A stretch of DNA of 64,000 nucleotides, from assembly GCF_039539445.1 (NCBI RefSeq), contig NZ_BAABDD010000016.1, positions 50,158 to 114,157 of the forward strand. The letters are read 5' to 3'. The translations under genes and the position numbers were made by a program. Below the pieces are notes generated by a model. The model saw nothing but the letters and a program-made list of their open reading frames with translations, was not told the origin of the DNA and did not search any database. The DNA comes from Salinactinospora qingdaonensis. GTDB lineage: Bacteria > Actinomycetota > Actinomycetes > Streptosporangiales > Streptosporangiaceae. Shown here in pieces: positions 24,522 to 33,688 of the stretch (position 1 is its first letter; each line of letters begins with the position of its first letter).

Positions 24522-26601
24522 CGACGACCCGTAGATGCCGATCTCCCCGTAACGTGTTCTGCAAGTCCAACAGCGGCGTCCCCGCGGCGTCGTGGGTGAA
24601 TCGGGTCCAGTTCCCGTCGGGGTCCATGTGCCACGACGACGTGCTGTCGGCCATCGCCAGATCCATCATTCCCACCAGTCGCATCCGTTGTCCGGCGTCG
24701 ACGACCCGGATCAGGGCCTCGACCCGACGGTCGAGATTACGCGGCATAAGGTCGGCGCTACCGATGTAGACCTGCGGCTCTCCACCGTTTTCAAAGATGA
24801 AGACCCGCGAGTGCTCCAGGAACCGGCCGAGGATACTGCGCACCCGAATCGTCTCGGAGAGCTCGGGGATGCCGGGGCGCAGCACACAACTGCCCCGCAC
24901 CCACAGGTCGATGGGCACCCCCACGCGCGAGGCGTCGTAGAGCGCGTCGATGATCTCCTCGTCGACCAAGGAGTTCACCTTGATCCGGATACGGGCCGGC
25001 TTGCCCTGGAGGTGGTTGTTCATCTCGTGCTGGATTTGGCGCATGAGCGCCTGGCGCAGCCCGTGCGGCGCCACCAGGAGTCGACGGTAGTGCTTCTTGC
25101 GGGAGACGCCGGTGAGGTGGTTGAACAGGTCACTGAGATCCTCGCCGACCTCGCGTTCGGCGCTGAACAGGCCCATGTCCTCGTAGCCCTTGGCCGTCTT
25201 GGGGTTGTAGTTTCCGGTGCCGACGTGGCAGTAGCGGCGCAAGTCGCCGTCTTCCTCTTGGCGGACGACAAGAGCGAGCTTGCAATGGGTCTTCAGACCC
25301 ACGACCCCGTAGACGACGTGGCAGCCGGCGTCCTCAAGCTTGCGGCTCCACTGGATATTGTTGCGCTCGTCGAAGCGCGCCTTGATCTCGACCAGCGCCA
25401 CGACCTCCTTGCCGGCGCGGGCCGCCTCGATGAGCGACTCCACGATGGGAGAGTCCCCGCTGGTGCGGTAGAGGGTCTGCTTGATCGCCACCACCTTGGG
25501 ATCGGTGGCCGCCTGGGCGATGAACCGCTCCGTGGTCGTGGCGAACGACTCGTAGGGGTGCTGGACGAGGAGCTCTCGCTCGCGCAGCGTGGCGAAGAAA
25601 TCCTCCTGGGTCAGCGAGCGCGGCTCCACCGGCACCATGGGGGAGTACTTCAGTTCCGGCCGGTCAAGGTCGGCGATCTGGTCCAGGCCCGCCAGGTTGA
25701 GGGGACCGGGAACCCGGTAGATCTCCTCCTCCTCGGCGCCCAGCTCCTCTCTGAGGATCTCCAGCACCGACTCCGAGATCGTCTCCTCGACCTCCAACCG
25801 CACGAGCGGCCCGAACCTTCGGCGCAGCAGCTCGTTCTCCAGCGACTGCACGAGGTCGTCGGTCTCGTCTTCGTCGACTTCGAGGTCGGCGTTGCGGGTA
25901 ACCCGGAAGGCGTGGTGCTCCAGGATCTCCATGCCCTCGAACAACTGGGGCAGGTGCGCCGAAATGACGTCTTCCACCGGGACGAAGCGGTCCTCGCCCA
26001 GGTCGATGAAACGCGACAGCACCGAAGGCACCTTGATCCGGGCGAACATGCGCCGGCCCGTGTGGGGGTCGCGGACGGTGACGGCGAGGTTGAGGGAGCG
26101 CCCCGAGATGTAGGGGAAGGGGTGGGCGGGGTCGACGGCGAAGGGGGTGAGGACGGGGTAGATGGAGCGGCGGAAGAACCGCTGCATGTGTTGGCGCTCG
26201 GCCTCGCTCAGCTCGTTCCAGCGCACAATGCGGATGCCGGCCTTGACCAGACTGGGCGAAACCGACTCGTGGAAGCACTGGGCGTGGCGCAGCATCAGCT
26301 CGTGGGTGACCTCCGCGATGCGTTCCAGCAGGGCACGCGGATGGTGACCGCTCGGCGAGGAGAGGGCGACCCCGGTGGCCAGGCGACGTTTGAGACCGGC
26401 CACGCGCACCATGAAGAACTCATCGAGGTTACTGGCGAAGATGGCGAGGAAGCGGGTCCGCTCAAGGAGGGGGATGTCCGTGTCCTCCGCGAGTTCCAGC
26501 ACGCGCTGGTTGAACCGCAGCCACCCTTCCTCCCGGTCCAGGAATCTATCCCCGGGCAGGCCGTCACCGGTTTGTGGTTTATGAACCGATTCCACGCTCA
26601 C
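24514..26601 (-). CDS. ppk1: Polyphosphate kinase PPK1
   Basis: 695 residues, the normal PPK1 size. It makes polyphosphate reversibly from ATP. The four-domain order is visible: N-terminal helical domain (RFLDREEGWLRFNQRVLELA), head domain, and two phospholipase-D-like C-terminal domains. The phosphohistidine lies in RYCHVGTGNYNPKTA; a second conserved block is RGSCVLRPGIPELSE. GTG 26601 is the likely start; its ribosome site is weak. It forms an operon with the mutT1-like gene downstream. Confidence 0.95.
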   Translation of the reverse strand: MSVESVHKPQTGDGLPGDRFLDREEGWLRFNQRVLELAEDTDIPLLERTRFLAIFASNLDEFFMVRVAGLKRRLATGVALSSPSGHHPRALLERIAEVTHELMLRHAQCFHESVSPSLVKAGIRIVRWNELSEAERQHMQRFFRRSIYPVLTPFAVDPAHPFPYISGRSLNLAVTVRDPHTGRRMFARIKVPSVLSRFIDLGEDRFVPVEDVISAHLPQLFEGMEILEHHAFRVTRNADLEVDEDETDDLVQSLENELLRRRFGPLVRLEVEETISESVLEILREELGAEEEEIYRVPGPLNLAGLDQIADLDRPELKYSPMVPVEPRSLTQEDFFATLRERELLVQHPYESFATTTERFIAQAATDPKVVAIKQTLYRTSGDSPIVESLIEAARAGKEVVALVEIKARFDERNNIQWSRKLEDAGCHVVYGVVGLKTHCKLALVVRQEEDGDLRRYCHVGTGNYNPKTAKGYEDMGLFSAEREVGEDLSDLFNHLTGVSRKKHYRRLLVAPHGLRQALMRQIQHEMNNHLQGKPARIRIKVNSLVDEEIIDALYDASRVGVPIDLWVRGSCVLRPGIPELSETIRVRSILGRFLEHSRVFIFENGGEPQVYIGSADLMPRNLDRRVEALIRVVDAGQRMRLVGMMDLAMADSTSSWHMDPDGNWTRFTHDAAGTPLLDLQNTLRGDRHLRVVDA

Positions 26602-26789
26602 AGTCAGCAGAGTCCCCCATATCCATGAACGTCGGCGAACGCCGGAGTAGCTCCCATATGACTACTTCACCGTGGTCTATACCCTTCTATCCTTATCGGA
26701 ACGAGCAGAGAAGTCGATAAATTTCTCACAAGCCGCACCAGCTACCGCTGGAAACACACCATAACCTGCGATAATGGCGAGCCGTTTCA

Positions 26790-27461
26790 TCACGCGCCGC
26801 TCCCCGCGGCAGCGGCGCCACCCGCCGTGGCGGCAGCGGCGGCCATCTCGATGGATTGGATGACCTCGCGCACCGCCGAACCGATCCGGTCGTCGCGGAG
26901 AACCGCCTTCGTCATCTGGCGACGTTGCGCGCGGGGGAGATCGGGGAAGAGCTTGCCGTCGAGGTGCACCGCGCTGATCAACGCCAACAGCGCGACTCCA
27001 CGCGAGTTGGGGGTCAACTCGCCGGTGAGCATCCCGCGCTGCTCGGCTACCAACTGCTCGCGACGGTCGACAGCCACCGGCCGATACCGGCGCACCGGGA
27101 AGATCCCCAGCACGGTTGAGGAACCGGACCGCAGCAGTCCGCCGGCCACAGCGCGTTGCAGCAACCGGTTGCGCAGCCGACCCGACTGCAACCGCTGCAC
27201 CCAGTCCTTGGTTTTGCGTCGGCGCGACGGGGCGGCCATTTGGTGGAGGACAGGATCGAGATCAGAGTCACCGGTGTCTGGGTGGGAGGGCTCCACCACC
27301 AGGTGCTTCCCTTCGATCGTAATCCGTTGCAGCAGAGCCAACTCGGCTAGGAGCGCTCCGGCCAGACCGCAGGTGAGCCGCGTCGCGTCGGTCAGGGGGC
27401 GACCGGTATCAGGTGCGTGGGCGACAAGCAGCAGGTCTTCAGCGATGAGTGGATCGGTCAT
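26790..27461 (-). CDS. GPP34 (GOLPH3-like) family protein
   Basis: 223 residues from ATG 27461; the frame is open upstream but MTDPLIAEDLLLVAHAPDTG is the standard GPP34 N-terminus. GPP34 domains bind phosphoinositides in eukaryotic Golgi proteins; the abundant actinobacterial versions are uncharacterised. Residues DWVQRLQSGRLRNRLLQRAV and the RYRPVA block are typical. The C-terminal 20 residues are Ala/Gly-rich. It lies between ppk1 and the CPBP genes on the same strand. Confidence 0.8.
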   Translation of the reverse strand: MTDPLIAEDLLLVAHAPDTGRPLTDATRLTCGLAGALLAELALLQRITIEGKHLVVEPSHPDTGDSDLDPVLHQMAAPSRRRKTKDWVQRLQSGRLRNRLLQRAVAGGLLRSGSSTVLGIFPVRRYRPVAVDRREQLVAEQRGMLTGELTPNSRGVALLALISAVHLDGKLFPDLPRAQRRQMTKAVLRDDRIGSAVREVIQSIEMAAAAATAGGAAAAGSGA

Positions 27462-27547
27462 GGCGCTGGGCGGTCTCCTCTCAGCCACGGGGAAAGTCAG
27501 ACGACCATATCCGTTGGTTCTGTTGACCATTACCCGTTATGGCGGGC

Positions 27548-28480
27548 TTAACCCGGGGCGCCGCCCACAGTCAGCTCGGGGTAGATCGCCAGCACACTCA
27601 CCCCGGCGTGGAACAGGAAGTTGACCCAGATGTTGCGGTAGCGCGACCACAGGTAGCCGTACAGCAGCCCCGCCGCCCCTTGCACTGCCACCGCCATAGC
27701 CACCGCCAGCAGCGGCCCGGCCGGCGGTTCAGCAGCGATGAGGCTGGCCAGCGCGTACAACAGCGAGGTGACCACGATCGCCGACCAGCGCCCCAACAGC
27801 AGCTCCAGCCGCGTTTGCAGCAGGGCACGGAAGAAGAACTCCTCCAGCAGCGCGGCCGTAGCCAACACGAGCAGCACCTCCAGCAGTGCCGCATAGTCCT
27901 CGGGAAGCCGGTCCCGCGCGGGTACCGCCATGGCCCACGGGGCGAAGAAATGCAGGTAGAAGTAGGCAGCGAAGGCGACCAGACCGGCCCAGCGCCACAC
28001 GTCGGTGACGGAGGTGACCAGCTCCATCAGGTCGGCGCCGCCCGTTCCCCGCCGCAGCAGGCCGCTACTGCCCACGAACACCACCGGCACGATGAGCAGT
28101 AACACAACCTTGGCCGTGAAGTAGGCCAAGACGGCCACTTTGGGATCGACCAGCGCCAATAACTGGCTGAGCATCCAGTAGAGCGGGTATACGCCGGCCA
28201 GACAGCCCAACAGCACCACCATCTCGCGCCTGACGTCGTGGCCGGCGATGGCAGTGCGCACCCGGCTCATGAGCACAGCGTCAGGCGCCCGCCACGGCAG
28301 CAGCCGCACACACGCCGCACTGACGGCGACGAGCAGCCACAACGTCCAGATCGGGTTACTCACCCGGCCCTGTGCCTGGGTGACGACGGTGTGGTCGGTG
28401 ACATAGAGGTAGCCGCCCGCCGCGACGAACACCACCGCCCCGACAAGCAGGATGGTCCGGCGCGCCCCTTGCCCGAGCAT
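27548..28480 (-). CDS. CPBP-family membrane protein, paralogue 1 (partly degenerate)
   Basis: 310 residues from ATG 28480 (GTGGGGAG upstream); the much longer open frame is an artefact joining shadow sequence. About eight membrane spans. CPBP (Abi/Rce1-like) motif 1 EEFFFR is intact at about residue 212, the motif 2 FxxxH equivalent reads SLLYALA (no His), and motif 3 NFLFHAG is present. CPBP proteins are intramembrane proteases or substrate-binding relatives. Paralogue 2 lies directly upstream. Confidence 0.75.
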   Translation of the reverse strand: MLGQGARRTILLVGAVVFVAAGGYLYVTDHTVVTQAQGRVSNPIWTLWLLVAVSAACVRLLPWRAPDAVLMSRVRTAIAGHDVRREMVVLLGCLAGVYPLYWMLSQLLALVDPKVAVLAYFTAKVVLLLIVPVVFVGSSGLLRRGTGGADLMELVTSVTDVWRWAGLVAFAAYFYLHFFAPWAMAVPARDRLPEDYAALLEVLLVLATAALLEEFFFRALLQTRLELLLGRWSAIVVTSLLYALASLIAAEPPAGPLLAVAMAVAVQGAAGLLYGYLWSRYRNIWVNFLFHAGVSVLAIYPELTVGGAPG

Positions 28481-28602
28481 CTCCCCACCCCTTTGTGGCC
28501 GGATCGCTGCCGCGACCCCTCGGTGCCGCGCGTGGCCCCGCCACCCCGCCTGCCGCTTTCCGTGCTCTTCCCCACGAAACCGCTGGTCACAAGCAAAAGC
28601 AA

Positions 28603-29511
28603 TCATCCAGGCGGATGCTGGAGCGGAATAGTGATGAGAGCGATTACGCAGGAGCGGAGGATGATGTTGAGCCATATATTGCGGTAGCACGACCACAAGT
28701 AGCCGTAGAACACCCCCCAGACTCCATAGGTGGCGATCGCGCGCAACAGGTCGCCGTGGAGCAGCGTCGCCTCCCCGCGCACCACATCCACATCGGTACC
28801 CATGGCCGCATAGGTCGCAGCGAAGAACAGCGACGTCAGGAGGACGGCGCTCCACCGGCCCACCAGAATCTCCAGGCGCGTCTGTGCCATCCCCCGGAAG
28901 AAGATCTCCTCGGGGACGCTGATGGTGACGACAATGCCGAGCAGGCCGACCGGGAGGGCTCGATCGGCGATCATCGTGGCCAGGTCGACCGCCGAAGCGA
29001 GGAGGACCACACCGACCAGCACCGCGATCAGCCCCAGCCAGCGCCACGGCTCGGTTACCGCCATGGCGATACGCGGGATCGTCGGACGGTCCCCCGCCCG
29101 CCCGACCTGGGCCCAGTCGACGAGGAGCAAGGGGATGAAGAGCAGGAACAGCAGCCGCACCGCTGGCGCGGCGAGGTTGGCCATGTTGCCGTAGAGCAGG
29201 CCCAGCAGCCCGGAAAGACCGATCATCCCCAAGATGAAGCCGGCCAGGCAGAAGGCGAGATAACCTAACTCCCGCTCGACGGAGTGGGGGGCCATAGCGT
29301 GGCGCACCCGCGCTTCCAGCTCGGCGCTGCGAGCCGGCGGGGTGATCAGCGACAGCAGGAGCAGCCCCACCCCCACCGGCAACCACACGGTGAACGGCAC
29401 AGGGGGCAACGGAGCCAAGCCAGTGGTCAGCAGCGCATACCCGGTCACCGCGAGGGCGAGCGCGAATACGGCCAGCCCACCCCACAGGATTGTCTTTCTC
29501 GCCACATCCAC
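28603..29511 (-). CDS. CPBP-family membrane protein, paralogue 2 (motif 3 lost)
   Basis: 302 residues from GTG 29511, chosen for the well-spaced GGGGAG upstream. It is clearly related to paralogue 1 by its overall span pattern and the shared VxYGYLWSxYRNIWxN block. Motif 1 EEIFFR is intact, but the motif 2 position reads SLFFAATY and motif 3 reads NIILRSC, so both expected histidines are missing. Proteolysis by the Rce1 mechanism seems unlikely. The pair may act together; no other partner is evident. Confidence 0.72.
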   Translation of the reverse strand: MDVARKTILWGGLAVFALALAVTGYALLTTGLAPLPPVPFTVWLPVGVGLLLLSLITPPARSAELEARVRHAMAPHSVERELGYLAFCLAGFILGMIGLSGLLGLLYGNMANLAAPAVRLLFLLFIPLLLVDWAQVGRAGDRPTIPRIAMAVTEPWRWLGLIAVLVGVVLLASAVDLATMIADRALPVGLLGIVVTISVPEEIFFRGMAQTRLEILVGRWSAVLLTSLFFAATYAAMGTDVDVVRGEATLLHGDLLRAIATYGVWGVFYGYLWSCYRNIWLNIILRSCVIALITIPLQHPPG

Positions 29512-29589
29512 TTCCCGCTCCCCGAGATCAGCCTCCAGTCTGCCCCGAAAGAAACCCAATGGATGTAAACGATTACGGTATGTCGCGAT

Positions 29590-30057
29590 TCATGTTCCCT
29601 GGGCCCGTTCGGCAGCGGCGAGCGCGGTCACAGCACCCAACTCCCAGCAGGCCTCGCGCTGCCGGCGGGTGACCTCGCCGGTGACGGTGACCGGCGGACG
29701 GTGCCGACGCCACCCCATCCCCGTGGCGATGGACTCCACAGCGCGCACGGCACCAGTGGTGTCGCTGTTGCCGTGGACGTAGAGCGCGTAGGGCAACCCG
29801 ACGGTGTCGCTCAGGCAGGGGTAGTAGACGGTGTCGAAAAAGTGCTTGAGCGCCCCCGACATGTAGCCGATGTTGGCGGGGGTTCCCAGGATCACCGCGT
29901 CGGCGGCGAGCAGATCAACCGGCGTGGCTCCCAGAGCGGCCCGGCTGACCACCTCGACGCCCTCGATCTCGTCGGTGCCCGCCCCCTCCAGAACCGACTC
30001 CAGCATGGCCTGGGTGGCAGGTGAGGGAGTGTGGTGAACGATGAGCAAGCGTGCCAT
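29590..30057 (-). CDS. Flavodoxin-like FMN-binding protein
   Basis: 155 residues. The N-terminal strand and phosphate loop LLIVHHTPSPATQAM match flavodoxin-family FMN sites. AVILGTPANIGYMSGALKHFFD is the second conserved block of the NADPH-dependent FMN reductase/flavodoxin_2 group. It could carry electrons or act as a quinone reductase. ATG 30057. It is co-directional with the ehu genes upstream but separated from them by a terminator-like hairpin. Confidence 0.8.
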   Translation of the reverse strand: MARLLIVHHTPSPATQAMLESVLEGAGTDEIEGVEVVSRAALGATPVDLLAADAVILGTPANIGYMSGALKHFFDTVYYPCLSDTVGLPYALYVHGNSDTTGAVRAVESIATGMGWRRHRPPVTVTGEVTRRQREACWELGAVTALAAAERAQGT

Positions 30058-30092
30058 ACCCCATAGCTAGCAGGCGCGGCCCCGCCCGCCGT

Positions 30093-30129
30093 GGGCGGGG
30101 AGAACGAGGCGCGCCCCTCCTCCCCGCCC
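30093..30129. terminator. Hairpin terminator after the ehu operon
   Basis: GGGCGGGGAG at 30093-30102 pairs with CTCCCCGCCC at 30120-30129 (10 bp, 17-base loop), just downstream of the ehuA stop on the minus strand. Confidence 0.55.
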
Positions 30130-30151
30130 GAGGCACGCGGCTCCTCGACGG

Positions 30152-30973
30152 TCAGGCCTCCACAACGGCCTTGAGAAAGGAGCGAGTCCGATCCTCGCGG
30201 GGGTCGTTGAAGATGCGTTCCGGCGTTCCCTCCTCGACAACTTGGCCGTGGTCGAACATCAACACCCGATGCGAGACGTCTTTGGCGAACTGCATCTCGT
30301 GGGTGACGCACAGCATCGTGATATCGGTGTTCTCAGCGATCTCGCGCAGCACGTCGAGCACGCCGGAGACCAACTCGGGGTCGAGCGCCGACGTGACCTC
30401 GTCGAGCAGCAGGATCTCCGGGCGCATGGCGAGGGCGCGCGCGATCGCGACCCGCTGCTGCTGCCCCCCGGAGAGCTGGGTGGGGTGCTGGTCGATCTTT
30501 TCGCCCAGTCCCACCATGTCGAGGAGCTCCTCGGCCCGCTGGTCGGCCTCGTCGCGCGACAGCCCGAGCGCGTGGACCGGCGCCTCGGTCACGTTGCGCC
30601 GGACACTCATGTTGGGAAACAGGTTGAACTGTTGAAAGACCATCCCGATCTTGCGCCGAATCCGACGCATGTGCTTCTCCCCGGCGGACATGAGCCGGCC
30701 ATCCTTGTAGACATGGCTCAACGGCTCGCCGTCGACCCAGATGACGCCGCCGTCGACGCGCTCCAACGTCATCAGCAGCCGCAGGATCGTCGTCTTCCCC
30801 GATCCGCTGGGGCCGATCAGGGTGACCCGCTCCCCCGCCGTGACGGCGAAGTCCAGTTCGCGCAGCACCACGTTGTCGCCGTAGCGCTTGACGACCCGGT
30901 CGAAGTTGATGAAGGGCCGCCCGGCGGTGCCGGCCTCCGGCGCCATGGCCTCGAAACCGTCAGACTGCTGCAT
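30152..30973 (-). CDS. ehuA: Ectoine/hydroxyectoine ABC transporter ATPase EhuA
   Basis: 273 residues of the polar-amino-acid (GlnQ-like) ATPase type. Walker A GPSGSGKTT, Q-loop FQQFNLFPNMSV, signature LSGGQQQRVA, Walker B ILLLDEVTSALD, H-loop VTHEM. The insertion LSHVYKDGRLMSAGEKHMRR is characteristic of EhuA. It powers uptake of ectoines through EhuC/EhuD. Its start lies 14 bases inside the end of ehuD. Last gene of ehuBCDA. Confidence 0.93.
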   Translation of the reverse strand: MQQSDGFEAMAPEAGTAGRPFINFDRVVKRYGDNVVLRELDFAVTAGERVTLIGPSGSGKTTILRLLMTLERVDGGVIWVDGEPLSHVYKDGRLMSAGEKHMRRIRRKIGMVFQQFNLFPNMSVRRNVTEAPVHALGLSRDEADQRAEELLDMVGLGEKIDQHPTQLSGGQQQRVAIARALAMRPEILLLDEVTSALDPELVSGVLDVLREIAENTDITMLCVTHEMQFAKDVSHRVLMFDHGQVVEEGTPERIFNDPREDRTRSFLKAVVEA

Positions 30974-31607
30974 AGCGTCGCTCCAGATAGCGGAAGAGGA
31001 GAGCAGAGGGCACGCTGACCAAGACGAAGAACAACCCCACCATGGTCATCGCCTCGAAGTAGCGGAACTGCTGCGAACCCAGCCGCTGGGCCACCGACAG
31101 CATCTCCGGCACGGTGATCGCGAACAGCAACGGCGTGTCCTTGAACATCGCGATGAGGTAGTTACCAAGGGCCGGAATCACCTTGCGCACGGCCTGCGGC
31201 AGCACGATCGCACCCCAGACCCGGTAGCGGGGCAGGCTCAGTGCTCGGCTGGCCTCCCACTGCCCCCTGGGCACCCCCTCGATCCCGGAGCGGTACACCT
31301 CGGCGGTGTAGGCGGCGTAGTGGATTCCGAGCGTGATCACCCCGGTCACCATCGGGCTCAGCACGATCCCGACATCGGGCAGCACGTAAAACGCCAGGAA
31401 CAACTGCACCAGCAGCGGCGTGGACCGGATGAACTCCATCACCCAGAACACCCCTCGGCCGATACCGGGAAGACGGCGGATCAGGGCCACCGCCAGCCCC
31501 GCGGCCAGCGCGAGCAGATAGCCCAGGACGGTGGCCTGAACGGTGTAGCCCACCCCCACCAGCAGCGGCGGCAGGAGGTCGAACGTGAATTGCCAGTCCC
31601 ACGTCAT
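30960..31607 (-). CDS. ehuD: Ectoine/hydroxyectoine ABC permease EhuD
   Basis: 215 residues from ATG 31607, which overlaps the ehuC stop by 4 bases; the longer frame upstream is spurious. Typical HisM/GlnP permease with five spans and the EAA loop EASRALSLPRYRVWGAIVLPQA. EYMEFIRSTPLLVQLFL-like N-terminal block (here MEFIRSTPLLVQLFLAFYVLP) marks the amino-acid permease family. It forms a heterodimer with EhuC. Confidence 0.93.
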   Translation of the reverse strand: MTWDWQFTFDLLPPLLVGVGYTVQATVLGYLLALAAGLAVALIRRLPGIGRGVFWVMEFIRSTPLLVQLFLAFYVLPDVGIVLSPMVTGVITLGIHYAAYTAEVYRSGIEGVPRGQWEASRALSLPRYRVWGAIVLPQAVRKVIPALGNYLIAMFKDTPLLFAITVPEMLSVAQRLGSQQFRYFEAMTMVGLFFVLVSVPSALLFRYLERRYAAV

Positions 31608-32398
31608 CGCACACCCCCGACCGCACGGACCTTCGGCGAACGCGGGGAGCGTGGCGAGCGCGGCGGACGCGGTGAGCGCCCTCGGGCCGGGAGCCGACCG
31701 AGCTTGCGGTTGGCCCGCCGCTCCAGCACGCGCACGCCCAACTGCAACGTCTGGGCGATAACGAAGTACATCACCAGCGCACTGGCGAAGGCCGCCAGCG
31801 TCTGGCCCGAGGCACTGCTCTGCTGGCGGGCCACGAAGGTCAGATCCGAGATCGCAATGAGAGCGACCACGGCGCTGCCCTTCATCAGCTCGATGACGAG
31901 GTTGCCGAAGGTCGGCAGCATCTGCGCCCACGCCTGTGGCAGGATGACCAGCCGCATGCGCTGGAACCACCGCAGGTTCAACGCGACGGTGGCCTCGTAC
32001 TGGGCCTTTGGTACCGCCTTGATCGCGCCCCGCACGTTCTCGGCGCCGTAGGCGCCCACATTGAGCCCCAACGCCAAGATCGCGGCGAACACCGGAGCCA
32101 ACTGGTAGGGGGTGACGTTGGGCAGCCCGTAGAACAGCCAGAACATCAGCACCAGCGCCGCGACCCCGCGGAAGAACTCCACGTAGACGTTGGCGACCAC
32201 CCGCCCCACCGGGTTGTCGGTCGAGCCGATGACGCCCACGATCATGGCCAATACGAACGCCAGGGCGCAGCCACCGAGCGTGATCACCAGCGTGTAATAG
32301 GCGCCCTCCAGATACAGCGGGAGTCGATCCACGAAGAAGAGCACGATGTCGTACAGATAGCCCGCGATCCCGGCGAGCCAGTCGCTCAACGCCGCCAT
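31604..32398 (-). CDS. ehuC: Ectoine/hydroxyectoine ABC permease EhuC
   Basis: 264 residues. Five-span polar-amino-acid permease with VYVEFFRGVAALVLMFWLFYGLP and the EAA loop EATVALNLRWFQRMRLVILPQ. The C-terminus carries an extra arginine/proline/serine-rich tail (PRSPRSPRSP) of about 30 residues not needed for the fold, which may interact with the membrane surface. ATG 32398 lies 17 bases after the ehuB stop. Confidence 0.92.
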   Translation of the reverse strand: MAALSDWLAGIAGYLYDIVLFFVDRLPLYLEGAYYTLVITLGGCALAFVLAMIVGVIGSTDNPVGRVVANVYVEFFRGVAALVLMFWLFYGLPNVTPYQLAPVFAAILALGLNVGAYGAENVRGAIKAVPKAQYEATVALNLRWFQRMRLVILPQAWAQMLPTFGNLVIELMKGSAVVALIAISDLTFVARQQSSASGQTLAAFASALVMYFVIAQTLQLGVRVLERRANRKLGRLPARGRSPRPPRSPRSPRSPKVRAVGGVR

Positions 32399-32414
32399 GT
32401 AAGCCCCGCGCCCC

Positions 32415-33323
32415 TCACGCCCGGCACAACTGTTCGGCGGTGAGGTCGCCGGGAAGCTCGTTCTCGGTGAACCCGAAGGGGCGCAGGATCTCCAACAGCC
32501 TGCCGTTGTCCTTGAACTCCGCCAGCTTGTCGTTCACCGCGTCGATCAACTCGGTCTCGCCCCGTTGGAAGGCGAAAGCGCCGGCGTTACTCTGCCGCTG
32601 GTCGCCGACGATCGGGATGAACCCCTCGGTGACCTCGAAGTCGCCGCCGCGCTGTTTGAGTAGCCAGCGCAGCGAGATGCTGGTGAGCGCGATCGCGTCG
32701 ACCCGGCCGGTCTCCAGCAACTCGTAGGCGGATGCCTGGTCCTGGGCCGGCTGAATCCGGTCGGCGGGCACCCCCAACTCTTCGGCGTAGCCCTGCTCGA
32801 CCGCGCCGTTGAGGACGCACAAGGTGACATCGGAATTGTCGGCGACACTCTGGAAGTCGCTGAGCTGGGCGGGGTTGCCCTCGGGGACCATGAACGCGGT
32901 GGTGGCCTGGTACTCGGGGTTGGAGAAGGCGACTTCCTCGCAGCGGTCGGGGGTGATGAACATGCCGGCGGCGACGAAGTCGAACTGGCCGGCGGTCAGC
33001 CCGGGGATCAGCCCGTCCCACTGCACCTGGACGCCGCGGACCTCGTCGATGCCCAATTCGGGGAAGATGGCCTTGGCCAGTTCCACCGACTCCCCCGTCA
33101 GCTCTCCCTCGTCGTTGGTGTAGCCATAGGGCTGCTCGTTGGCGAAGCCCGCGCTGATATAGCCCTGCTCCCGGAGCCGTTGCAGGGTGCTTTGCCCCCC
33201 GTCGCCACCACCACCGCTGCGGGGATCGCCGGAGCGAGTGCACCCGGCCAACCCAACAGCGGCGAGCGCGATCCCGCCCACCGTGAAGAAGTCTCGACGC
33301 CGCCACTGACCTCTACTGGTCAT
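32415..33323 (-). CDS. ehuB: Ectoine/hydroxyectoine-binding lipoprotein EhuB
   Basis: 302 residues from ATG 33323 (GAGGTGA upstream). A Tat-type twin-arginine signal (RRRDFFTVGG) ends in a lipobox LAGC, so this is a Tat-exported lipoprotein. The mature SBP_bac_3 domain has GFANEQPYGYTNDEGELTGE, the EhuB signature, and CEEVAFSNPEYQATTAFMV. It binds ectoine and hydroxyectoine outside the cell. First gene of ehuBCDA, directly downstream of ectD and on the same strand. Confidence 0.93.
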   Translation of the reverse strand: MTSRGQWRRRDFFTVGGIALAAVGLAGCTRSGDPRSGGGGDGGQSTLQRLREQGYISAGFANEQPYGYTNDEGELTGESVELAKAIFPELGIDEVRGVQVQWDGLIPGLTAGQFDFVAAGMFITPDRCEEVAFSNPEYQATTAFMVPEGNPAQLSDFQSVADNSDVTLCVLNGAVEQGYAEELGVPADRIQPAQDQASAYELLETGRVDAIALTSISLRWLLKQRGGDFEVTEGFIPIVGDQRQSNAGAFAFQRGETELIDAVNDKLAEFKDNGRLLEILRPFGFTENELPGDLTAEQLCRA

Positions 33324-33568
33324 CCTTGTCACCTCGTGTTTGCTCGGGGAACCAGGACGGCGCCCGCCCGATAAGGGGAGGCGCCGTGGGATGCGGGCGG
33401 GTTGGCCGGAGGCCGGCAGAGATAGAGATGTCGTGGGGAACAGCCGCCTCCGAGAACCAACCGGGTTCCGGGTAACCGGAACGTCTGACACTTGGGAACA
33501 TGCGTGCCCAAGATCGTCTATGAGTAACGAAGTAGTACCTGATCGTTACAGAAGCCGGCATAACAAAA

Positions 33569-33607
33569 GCCGGTGACCGGGGCCGCACGGGTGCCCCAGT
33601 CACCGGC
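33569..33607. terminator. Hairpin terminator downstream of ectD (second)
   Basis: GCCGGTGAC (33569-33577) pairs with GTCACCGGC (33599-33607), extended inwards by GGGGC/GCCCC after one mismatch, giving about 15 stacked positions. Confidence 0.6.
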
Positions 33608-33627
33608 AGTTGCCTCACGCGCGGTTC

Positions 33628-33649
33628 GCGGGGCCGGCACCGGCCCCGC
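33628..33649. terminator. Hairpin terminator downstream of ectD (first)
   Basis: GCGGGGCCGG (33628-33637) and CCGGCCCCGC (33640-33649) form a perfect 10-bp stem with a 2-base gap, 39 bases after the ectD stop. With the next hairpin it probably ends the ect transcript ahead of ehuB. Confidence 0.6.
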
Positions 33650-33688
33650 ATGGGATCGTTGCGCCCTTCGCGTCAGGGCAGCAGGGAC

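Larger units (their letters stand above)
33324..33688. other. ectD-ehuB intergenic region with two hairpins
   Basis: 365 bases. The ectD-proximal end holds two strong hairpins; the remaining 240 bases presumably carry the ehuB promoter, though I cannot point to a convincing -35/-10 pair. Several frames are open here but none looks coding. Confidence 0.5.

Noticed and set aside
26621..26640. PHO-box-like GTTCGCC-GAC-GTTCATG upstream of ppk1
   Set aside because: The two half-repeats are 10 rather than 11 bases apart and poorly matched, so PhoP control is not supported.
27515..27524. GGTTCTGTTG resembling the repeat-element end
   Set aside because: No element core or opposite end nearby; it lies just upstream of the GPP34 gene and is probably chance.
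28481..29485. N-terminal extension joining both CPBP genes in one 645-codon frame
   Set aside because: The upstream half is an out-of-frame reading of paralogue 2; each gene has its own ribosome site.
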